5,532 nucleotides of DNA from Acidobacteriota bacterium (GTDB lineage: Bacteria; Acidobacteriota; Terriglobia; Terriglobales; Acidobacteriaceae): NCBI GenBank assembly GCA_021805265.1, contig JAJZFR010000303.1:1-5532 (forward strand). The letters are read 5' to 3'. Position 1 is the stretch's first letter, and each line of letters begins with the position of its first letter. The notes beneath the pieces are model-generated. The model was not told where the DNA came from, ran no database searches, and saw nothing but the letters and a program-made list of their open reading frames with translations. Below, piece by piece: positions 1 through 5,176 of the stretch. Both the position numbers and the translations under genes were made by a program.

Positions 1-764
1 GGAATCGTAGCCAGTCGCGCGTATGTATCCACCGGCACAAAAAACAGCGAAACACTCGCCGCCACCGTCAGCCCCACCGTCGCGCTCAGCGCCGCCACCG
101 GCCTCCAGCGTGCAATCAGAAACAGAACGCAAACCAGCGCCGCCAGCGAAGCCACAAACCCGCCCCGCGAAGCCGTCAGAACCACCGCCAGCAACCCCAC
201 CGGAAGATACCCCAGCGCAAGCCAGCGAACCACCCGCCGCCCATCCGTCGCAAACAGCAGCGCCGCCACCGGAAATCCCAGGTCCAGAAACCGCGCCACA
301 TCGTTCGGGTCCTGGCCCTCGGCCACAAACCGCGTCTGCTCCGCTACCACCGCCGAGCTCACGGAACTGAAGTTCACCAGTGTCAGCACAGCCAGCACCC
401 AGCAGCCCGCAACCAGCGCCCGCAACAGATTCCGCAGGTCGTCGGCAGTCTCCACAAACTCCCACGCCACCCACACAATCGCCATCACCTGGAAATAGGC
501 GCGCATCTTGATCAGCGTCTCCGCCGGCTCGATCGACCAGAGGCAGCTCGCGGCAAAATAAAGAAACAGCGCCAGCGTCAGCCACTGCATTCTCCCTGGC
601 GTCCGCAGCCCTTTCCGTGCCAGCGCCGCCGGAATCGCCCCCGCCAGCAACACCAACCCCACCAGCCGCGCGATATTTCCCACCGGCTCGCCCAGTTCCA
701 GCGCATACTCCCACGGCACCGCGAAGGCATACAACACTACCAGCACGGCGACCACTCTCTGCAT
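1..764 (-). CDS. O-antigen ligase / Wzy polymerase family membrane protein, 3' part cut by window edge
   Basis: An inner-membrane glycan polymerase or ligase that would join lipid-linked polysaccharide units or transfer them to an acceptor at the periplasmic face. I translated the minus strand by hand: 254 residues remain open to the left edge, so the C-terminus is missing. Hydrophobic segments lie at about residues 3-17, 31-49, 61-75, 91-102, 113-130, 160-172, 181-197 and 203-218. The family mark of the Wzy_C domain (PF04932) is TASRGG at 197-202, preceded by EGQDPNDVAR at 149-158, and the visible part ends in YARLATI, which fits this family. The later periplasmic loop with the functional histidine is outside the window, so ligase and polymerase cannot be told apart. 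I chose the ATG at 762-764 because AGGGG (complement of 773-777) lies 8 nt upstream. An in-frame ATG at 816-818 would add 18 residues but has only a distant GAGGA and would run across an arm of the inverted repeat. It follows the co-polymerase/exporter gene by 131 bp in the same direction, as expected for one EPS operon. Confidence 0.85.
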   Translation of the reverse strand, partial: MQRVVAVLVVLYAFAVPWEYALELGEPVGNIARLVGLVLLAGAIPAALARKGLRTPGRMQWLTLALFLYFAASCLWSIEPAETLIKMRAYFQVMAIVWVAWEFVETADDLRNLLRALVAGCWVLAVLTLVNFSSVSSAVVAEQTRFVAEGQDPNDVARFLDLGFPVAALLFATDGRRVVRWLALGYLPVGLLAVVLTASRGGFVASLAALVCVLFLIARWRPVAALSATVGLTVAASVSLFFVPVDTYARLATI

Positions 765-772
765 GGCGAATA

Positions 773-777
773 CCCCT
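773..777 (-). promoter_or_regulatory. Ribosome binding site for the Wzy-like gene
   Basis: The minus strand reads AGGGG here, 8 nt before the ATG at 764. It decides between this start and the in-frame ATG at 818. Confidence 0.5.
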
Positions 778-786
778 GCGTCGAAA

Positions 787-894
787 GCATTTTCCGGAAA
801 GGTGAAGACCAGAACCATGCTGCGGATTGGATTTTTCCTCAGGAAAAATCCACCCTCACGAACTTCGGAAAGTTTACTGTATTCCGGAAAATGC
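787..894. repeat. 13-bp inverted repeat enclosing a central palindrome (intergenic)
   Basis: GCATTTTCCGGAA at 787-799 is repeated exactly in inverted orientation at 882-894, with 82 bp between the arms. Each arm also contains the self-complementary TTCCGGAA. The structure fills most of the 131-bp gap between the co-polymerase/exporter stop codon (896-898) and the Wzy-like gene. Neither strand has a T-run right after the stem, so it does not look like a standard intrinsic terminator. A repeated regulator site, an RNA processing structure or a small repetitive element are all possible. Confidence 0.6.
829..851. repeat. 23-bp near-perfect palindrome
   Basis: Two 11-bp arms, GGATTTTTCCT at 829-839 and AGGAAAAATCC at 841-851, are exact reverse complements around a single centre base (840). 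As RNA it can fold as a 10-bp stem with a 3-nt loop. It is unusually AT-rich for this region and sits between two EPS genes, inside the longer 787-894 inverted repeat. It could be an operator for a dimeric regulator or an RNA hairpin. Confidence 0.7.
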
Positions 895-895
895 C

Positions 896-3487
896 TTAAA
901 ATCTCTGCGAATACACCAGTCCCGCGTACAGCGAAACCCCGATCACTGACTGGATCGCTGCCTCCAGGCTCTTGTTCAACAGGTTCTTGGTCGCGCTGTC
1001 CGGCACATACAGAATGTCCTGGTCCCGCACTGGCAGATCCGGATCCTGGCCGCGTATCATCCGCTTCAGGTTCAGCGTCGTCATCGTCCGGCCGCCCTTC
1101 TGATTCCGTATCAGGATCGCCTTGTTCGATACCGCATTCGGCGTCGCCCCCCAGGCCAGCGAAAGCGCTTGCACCACCGTCAGCCCCTGCGTCGGGTCCA
1201 CCGCAAACCCGCCCGGCCTCACTACGTCCCCGATCACGTACACCAGCCCCGCCCGGCTCACCAGCACCGTATCCCCTGGCTCAAGCTCCGGATTATGCTC
1301 CGTCTGCGTATCCGTACCGCTCGGGTCCATCACCACCGGATGTGCCGTGTGCGGATCCTCGCGATGAACGATGCTCACCAGGCGACCCGCCGTCGGCGTC
1401 ATCCCGGAAGCCGCCGAAATCAAATCCAGCAGCCGATGATGCGTCGTGTAGGCGTAAACCCCAGGTCGCGCCACCTCGCCCAGCACGCTCACGTCCTGGC
1501 CCGCTGCATTCGTCACCAGCACCTTCACCTCCGGGTGCAGCAGCATCCCGTCCTCGACCAGCGCCTTCTCGATCACCTGCTCCGCTTCGCTCTCGCTCAT
1601 CCCTGCCACCTTGACCGCGCCAATCATCGGCAGGTTCACCGTTCCACCCCCGGAAACCCTCACCGTCGAGTGAAACTCCGGGGTATGAAACTCGCTCACG
1701 TCCAGAAAATCCCCGCCATGGATCGGCAGCGCCATCGGCAATCCCAGCGCGGCATTCCCCGACGGATTCCCTGCCGCATTCGCTGGCGCATCCGTGGGCA
1801 CCGCCGTGTTCCAGATCGGCGGAGCCGTCTTCGGATTCGGCACAAGACCCGGCGGCCCATCCTGCGCGAACGGTGGCACCACCCCGGTCGGAACTCCCGA
1901 CGTGCTCGGCAGCGGAGCCTGCCCACGCGCTCCCGCGCCGGCCCCCAGCAAACACCCCAGAACCAACAACGCCGCAGCCTTCGACCGAGCCGCTGGCGAC
2001 AAAGCATCCAGAAACAACGCCCCGCCCACCGCCAGCCACCCTCCGCAAACCAGGGTAATCGCCAGATACAGCGGCAGATCCGGAGCCACCGGCTTGAATG
2101 GTGCCCGCGCCGGGTCCACCACCGTGATGCTCGCCCCATGCGCTCCGGCATTCAGCCGCGCCTCGCGAATCTTCGCGTCCAGCCGCGTAATCAGCTCCCG
2201 CCCGGCCAAAACCCGCGCCCGCAGAACAGCATCCTGCAACGTCACACTGTTACGCTGCACACTTCGGTCCGAAGCCGCCTGCCACTCCCCACGCAACAGC
2301 TTCTCGCGATCCGTCGCCTCCTGGCTCATCCGCCGAAATCCCTCCAACAGGCTTGTGTTTGCAGCCTTGATCTGCGAGTCAATGCTGTCCAGCGACTTCT
2401 GCAGCTCCACCACCTGGGGAAACTTCGGCCCATGCTCCGCACGCCACTGGGCCATTTCGACCGCCAGTTCGCTCCGCCGCGTCTCCAGTCCGAGCGCCAG
2501 CGTCGCCCCGCCGGCGCCCATCGCCGCCGCCAACTCAGGGTTCGCAGCCAACACCTGCTCCGGATCGCCCTGCTGCGCCTCCCGGTACATCGCCTCCCGC
2601 ACAATCCGGTCGCCCGTCGCCGCCGCCAGTTGACGACCCAGGTCCTCCACCTGCTGCTCTTCCGGGTCGCGCGCTATCTCGACCGACTCCCCGTTGGCCA
2701 GCGTCTGCTCGCTCGTCAGGATTCCGTGCTGCTGCTCAAACTCCGCCAGTGCGCGCTCATTCCCTTCCGCTTCCCTGGTCAGAGCAACCAACTGCCCCTC
2801 CAGCCAGCCAGCCGACTCCGCCGTCGCCGCCATTCGCATCGCTGTCTCCTCGGCCATGTAGTCGGCAACCAGCCGGTTCACCACCTCCGCTGACAGCGTT
2901 GCGCTGCGGGTGCGAAAGCTCACCTCGATCAGCAGCGTCCGCGGCAGCGCCCGCGCGTGCAACAGCTTGTCGAACCGCTCCAGCAGGTAGCTCTCGGCCT
3001 CCGCGCCTGGCGCTCCCAACCCCCCATTCCCCCTCAGACCGGGAAACTTCGTCGCGCAGTGTGGGCAGAACGCCGGATTTTCATACAGCTTCAGCTCCCC
3101 GATCACTCGCCACGCCAGCCGCTCGCTGCGCAGCACATTCACGATCGTCTCCAGTTGCAGCGGCGTACTCAGAATCGAAGCCGGCGCTATCGCCTCCGCC
3201 GCCGCCAGCGAAACCGACGGGCTGCTCTGCATCGCCAGCGCAACCGTCCCCTTCGCTTCGTACTGGTTCGGTGCGATCAGGCAATACACCACGCACAACG
3301 CAAGCAACCCGCCCAGCGTCAGACCCACAAAACGACGACGACGCAGCAGCAGCGCCACCAGCCCGCGAACCGTATACGTTCCCCCGCTGCTCACCTCTGA
3401 CCACTCGCCACCGGAATCGCGGGCCGGCTCGCGTGTGGACTCGCTCATCCCCGTCTGATCTTCCCGCTCAGCTCCCGAATCCGCCAC
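896..3487 (-). CDS. Fused polysaccharide co-polymerase (Wzz/GumC type) and outer-membrane export protein (Wza/GumB type)
   Basis: Predicted to set polysaccharide chain length at the inner membrane and form the export channel toward the outer membrane, in one 863-residue chain. Order of parts: short cytoplasmic tail; TM1 about 53-72; periplasmic Wzz-like domain with two long helical, Glu/Arg/Gln-rich stretches (about 212-300 and 330-450) likely to be coiled coils; the proline motif DPARAPFKPVAP (458-469) that precedes TM2 in this family; TM2 about 471-495; a short basic segment with R501 and K503; a third, signal-peptide-like hydrophobic segment 504-520; a Pro/Ala/Asn-rich linker 521-585; Poly_export domain about 587-658; SLBB-like repeats about 663-745 (VLGEVARPGVY) and 747-830 (VIGDVVRPGGF); and a C-terminal hydrophobic/amphipathic helix 836-858, as in Wza-type proteins. 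The BY-kinase domain that follows TM2 in Wzc-type proteins is absent. An unusual CPHC lies at 141-144. The first codon is GTG, with GAGG close upstream; the ATG at 3446-3448 (residue 14) is an equally possible start. Domain calls are by eye; the fusion is a single uninterrupted reading frame. Confidence 0.9.
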   Translation of the reverse strand: MADSGAEREDQTGMSESTREPARDSGGEWSEVSSGGTYTVRGLVALLLRRRRFVGLTLGGLLALCVVYCLIAPNQYEAKGTVALAMQSSPSVSLAAAEAIAPASILSTPLQLETIVNVLRSERLAWRVIGELKLYENPAFCPHCATKFPGLRGNGGLGAPGAEAESYLLERFDKLLHARALPRTLLIEVSFRTRSATLSAEVVNRLVADYMAEETAMRMAATAESAGWLEGQLVALTREAEGNERALAEFEQQHGILTSEQTLANGESVEIARDPEEQQVEDLGRQLAAATGDRIVREAMYREAQQGDPEQVLAANPELAAAMGAGGATLALGLETRRSELAVEMAQWRAEHGPKFPQVVELQKSLDSIDSQIKAANTSLLEGFRRMSQEATDREKLLRGEWQAASDRSVQRNSVTLQDAVLRARVLAGRELITRLDAKIREARLNAGAHGASITVVDPARAPFKPVAPDLPLYLAITLVCGGWLAVGGALFLDALSPAARSKAAALLVLGCLLGAGAGARGQAPLPSTSGVPTGVVPPFAQDGPPGLVPNPKTAPPIWNTAVPTDAPANAAGNPSGNAALGLPMALPIHGGDFLDVSEFHTPEFHSTVRVSGGGTVNLPMIGAVKVAGMSESEAEQVIEKALVEDGMLLHPEVKVLVTNAAGQDVSVLGEVARPGVYAYTTHHRLLDLISAASGMTPTAGRLVSIVHREDPHTAHPVVMDPSGTDTQTEHNPELEPGDTVLVSRAGLVYVIGDVVRPGGFAVDPTQGLTVVQALSLAWGATPNAVSNKAILIRNQKGGRTMTTLNLKRMIRGQDPDLPVRDQDILYVPDSATKNLLNKSLEAAIQSVIGVSLYAGLVYSQRF

Positions 3488-3564
3488 GGTGCCTCAACCT
3501 CAAACCGTAAAGTAACCACCCGCGACCGGAATAGCCCGGTTACCCAGGTTCCGATCAAAAGCTG
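3488..3564 (-). promoter_or_regulatory. Leader region upstream of the co-polymerase/exporter gene
   Basis: This stretch lies between the palindromic element and the GTG start. I see no convincing -35/-10 pair on the minus strand. It ends in GAGGTTGAGG just before CACC-GTG, giving two possible Shine-Dalgarno positions. A small dyad ACCGG-6-CCGGT is present near 3525-3540. TGGTTACTT on the minus strand (complement of 3510-3518) recurs at 3680-3688 on the far side of the palindromic element. Confidence 0.25.
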
Positions 3565-3678
3565 TAGAGCGTGTTTCATAAATCAGAAAATCCGGAAACA
3601 CCTCGGATGAGACCCGCAATCAAAGCGGGTCTCAAGAAATCGACCGAAGCCGCTTCGGCATATATGAAACACGTTCTA
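3565..3678. repeat. 114-bp MITE-like element with 16-bp terminal inverted repeats and internal hairpins
   Basis: The ends are TAGAGCGTGTTTCATA at 3565-3580 and TATGAAACACGTTCTA at 3663-3678, reverse complements at 15 of 16 positions; the single mismatch would be a G-U pair in RNA. Inside are a 10-bp perfect stem (TGAGACCCGC 3608-3617 with GCGGGTCTCA 3625-3634, 7-nt loop) and a 15-bp palindrome (CCGAAGC/GCTTCGG, 3644-3658). If the outer TA at each end is a target duplication, the termini become GAGCGTGTTTCATA. There is no room for a transposase. It could be a small non-autonomous mobile element or a structured leader of the downstream gene; the sequence alone does not decide. Confidence 0.6.
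3608..3634. repeat. Strong hairpin, 10-bp GC-rich stem
   Basis: TGAGACCCGC and GCGGGTCTCA pair perfectly around a 7-nt loop. It lies after the epimerase gene (about 105 nt past its stop) and before the co-polymerase/exporter gene. No U-run follows on either strand, so I do not call it a rho-independent terminator. It could still act as a mRNA-stabilising or attenuating hairpin, or be the core of the surrounding element. Confidence 0.5.
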
Positions 3679-3738
3679 GAAGTAACCAAAGTGTGCTGGA
3701 TCAGGACACATCCGTCAAATCCCGCTCAACAATCCCGT

Positions 3739-4680
3739 TCAACAGCCCAGCCTCCGATACCACTCCACCGTCCGCCGCAACCCCTCGCGAAAATCCACAC
3801 TCGGACGGTAACCCAGCAATTCCTTCGCCAGAGAAATATCGGCCAGCGAATGCCGAATATCGCCAGCCCGCGGCTCGCCGTAGTTCACCGGGCCGTCATA
3901 GCCCGTCAGTTCGCGCAGCAGTTCTACAACCCGGTTCAGCGTGATCCGCTCCCCCGTCGCCAGATTCATCACCCGCCCGCTCACCGTTGCCGCCTCTGCG
4001 GCCAGCAGATTTCCCTCCACCGTATTCTGAATAAACGTGAAGTCGCGGCTCTGCTCCCCATCCCCATGAATCGTCGGCGCTTCCCCCGCCAGCATCCGCC
4101 GGCAAAACACCGCCAGCACCCCGGAATACTGCGAGGTCGGGTCCTGGTACGGTCCAAAGACGTTGAAGTACCGCAGCGCCACCGTCTCCAGCCCATACAC
4201 CCGCGTAAACGAGCGCATATAGTTCTCCCCCGCCAGCTTCGCCACCGCATACGGCGAGATAGGATTCGGCAGCATCTCCTCATGCTTCGGCAAGGTTGGC
4301 GTGTCGCCATAGGCCGACGAAGACCCCGCATACACCACCCGCCGTACCCCGGCTTCGCGCGCCGCCACCAATAACTGCAGCGTCGCCTCCACGCATGCAC
4401 GGTTGCTCGCCACCGGGTCCACCACGGATCGCGGCACCGACGGCAGCGCGGCCTCGTGAAAGATCACCTCAACCCCGGCGCAAACCCGCGACGCGACCGA
4501 GGCGTCCGCCAGATCCCCTTCCACAAACTCCATCCCATCAAGACCCGTCAGGTTGCTCCTCTTGCCCGTGGCAAAGTTGTCCACCCCGCGAACCCCTGCC
4601 CCGCGTTCGAGCAGCGCAGCCGCGATGGATCGCCCAATGAACCCAGCCGCTCCCGTCACCAGATACTTCGCCAACGCCAA
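3739..4680 (-). CDS. NAD-dependent nucleotide-sugar 4-epimerase (extended SDR, WbpP-like)
   Basis: A cytoplasmic enzyme expected to interconvert UDP-sugars at C4 with bound NAD, supplying precursor for the polysaccharide. It has 313 residues, normal for the family. Visible motifs: Rossmann GxxGxxG in TGAAGFIG (9-16); DNFATGK (34-40) after the second strand; HEAALPSVPRS (75-85); AGSSSAYG (118-125) with the catalytic Ser; YAVAK (144-148), the Tyr/Lys pair; RYFNVFGP (170-177); GDGEQSRDF (206-214); GDIRHSLADIS (273-283). The LPSVPRS and RHSLAD signatures are, from memory, those of WbpP/TviC-type UDP-GlcNAc or UDP-GlcNAcA 4-epimerases. S278 would match the serine that replaces the GalE tyrosine and leaves room for an N-acetyl group. 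Exact substrate is therefore an inference. The start is TTG: the frame upstream meets a stop with no ATG or GTG before it. A second TTG at 4672-4674 sits 6 nt after GGGGGG (complement of 4681-4686) and may be the true start, giving 311 residues. The gene is first of the three minus-strand genes seen here. Confidence 0.92.
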   Translation of the reverse strand: MALAKYLVTGAAGFIGRSIAAALLERGAGVRGVDNFATGKRSNLTGLDGMEFVEGDLADASVASRVCAGVEVIFHEAALPSVPRSVVDPVASNRACVEATLQLLVAAREAGVRRVVYAGSSSAYGDTPTLPKHEEMLPNPISPYAVAKLAGENYMRSFTRVYGLETVALRYFNVFGPYQDPTSQYSGVLAVFCRRMLAGEAPTIHGDGEQSRDFTFIQNTVEGNLLAAEAATVSGRVMNLATGERITLNRVVELLRELTGYDGPVNYGEPRAGDIRHSLADISLAKELLGYRPSVDFREGLRRTVEWYRRLGC

Positions 4681-4921
4681 CCCCCCAATCTCTGTCCCGC
4701 ACGTCTCCAGAATACAGCCGCTCTCTCCACCCTATCCCGACAACCGACCCCGAAAAAACCGTCTCCACGCTTGCGTACAATTACCCCGCAGGCGAGCACA
4801 ATGGGAAGCAGAGCCGGAAAACCGCGTTCCATCGCGCTCTCGAAGGCTCGTTTTTTCGCGATTTTCACCCATTTCTGAAAAAATGACCCCTGTTTTTCGT
4901 ACCTTTTGTTCGCCTTTTTCT

Positions 4922-4936
4922 TGTAAACCATTTACA
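4922..4936. promoter_or_regulatory. Operator-like dyad TGTAAA-3-TTTACA
   Basis: A perfect 6-bp inverted repeat with a 3-bp centre lies in the AT-rich core of the divergent region and overlaps the only -35-like box seen there. It is a reasonable shape for a dimeric repressor or activator site, but such a short dyad in AT-rich DNA can arise by chance. Confidence 0.25.
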
Positions 4937-5091
4937 TTGAACAGGATACAATTCAAAAAATGCACCATTCAGAGTGCAAATATCGCAAACTACCTGCTTT
5001 CGGCTAACCGTTCCGCCAACCCCGGAAATGAGTCCTTCCCACGGCCAGTCCAATCGCCAGCCGTGGCAAAGGTGTACAAACTTGTATCTCC

Positions 5092-5111
5092 ATCCAGCCT
5101 CCACGCTGGAT
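5092..5111 (+). other. 5'-leader hairpin before the leader ORF
   Basis: ATCCAGC (5092-5098) and GCTGGAT (5105-5111) form a perfect 7-bp stem with a 6-nt loop. It ends 13 nt before the Shine-Dalgarno AGAGGA at 5125-5130 and would lie in the mRNA leader if transcription starts upstream. No U-run follows. Confidence 0.35.
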
Positions 5112-5124
5112 AGAATGAAAGCTG

Positions 5125-5130
5125 AGAGGA
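5125..5130 (+). promoter_or_regulatory. Strong ribosome binding site AGAGGA
   Basis: AGAGGA lies 7 nt before the ATG at 5138, close to the ideal spacing. It is much stronger than anything in front of the HAD gene's own GTG and so points to translation beginning at the short leader ORF. Confidence 0.55.
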
Positions 5131-5137
5131 CGAAGAT

Positions 5138-5176
5138 ATGGCTGGAACCATCTCTTCGTGGGTGTTCAGGGAGTGA
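5138..5176 (+). CDS. 12-codon leader ORF overlapping the HAD gene start
   Basis: ATG at 5138-5140 opens the peptide MAGTISSWVFRE and ends at TGA 5174-5176. The stop overlaps the GTG start of the HAD gene by the sequence GTGA, an arrangement typical of translational coupling. The Shine-Dalgarno is strong. The peptide has no run of one amino acid of the kind used in classical attenuation. The alternative is that this is the true N-terminus of the HAD protein, split by a one-base loss: one extra G in the GGG at 5169-5171 would join the two frames without a stop. Confidence 0.45.
   Translation: MAGTISSWVFRE

Larger units (their letters stand above)
4681..5137. promoter_or_regulatory. 457-bp divergent intergenic region with AT-rich core
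   Basis: This gap separates the minus-strand epimerase from the plus-strand leader ORF/HAD gene and should hold promoters for both directions. About 4848-4990 is far richer in A and T than the genes, with several T- and A-runs. Plus-strand TACAAT boxes occur at 4776-4781 and 4947-4952; the second has TTGTAA at 4921-4926, but the 20-bp spacing is too long for a confident promoter. Dyads: TGTAAA-CCA-TTTACA (4922-4936), TACAA-2-TTGTA (5075-5086), CCACGGC/GCCGTGG (5039-5045 and 5060-5066). Open frames crossing it look fortuitous. Confidence 0.45.

Noticed and set aside
23..370. 115-codon Pro/Ala-rich plus-strand open frame
   Set aside because: Opposite strand of the Wzy-like membrane protein, whose hydrophobic segments and TASRGG motif are convincing; the proline richness is what antisense of Gly/Ala-rich codons gives.
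763..1614. 283-codon plus-strand open frame, Ser/Pro-rich
   Set aside because: Low-complexity composition and complete overlap with the well-supported minus-strand gene; no ribosome site.
1169..2893. 574-codon open frame on the plus strand opposite the co-polymerase/exporter gene
   Set aside because: Its product is Arg/His/Gln/Pro-rich with no recognisable domain. It is an antisense shadow of a strongly supported high-GC gene.
4801..4878. 25-codon plus-strand ORF MGSRAGKPRS... downstream of a TACAAT box
   Set aside because: Weak ribosome site and no -35 element for the box; too short to support from sequence alone.
4656..4931. 91-codon minus-strand open frame overlapping the epimerase start
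   Set aside because: Composition switches from Lys-rich to Arg/Gly-rich with the local base content, there is no domain and no clear ribosome site, and it runs into the epimerase gene in another frame.
4961..4978. TGCAC-8-GTGCA stem followed by a T-run on the minus strand, considered as a terminator
   Set aside because: Only 5 bp of stem and no gene upstream on that strand to terminate.
4553..5113. 186-codon plus-strand open frame crossing the divergent spacer
   Set aside because: Starts antisense within the epimerase gene, has no ribosome site and shows no protein-like pattern through the AT-rich part.
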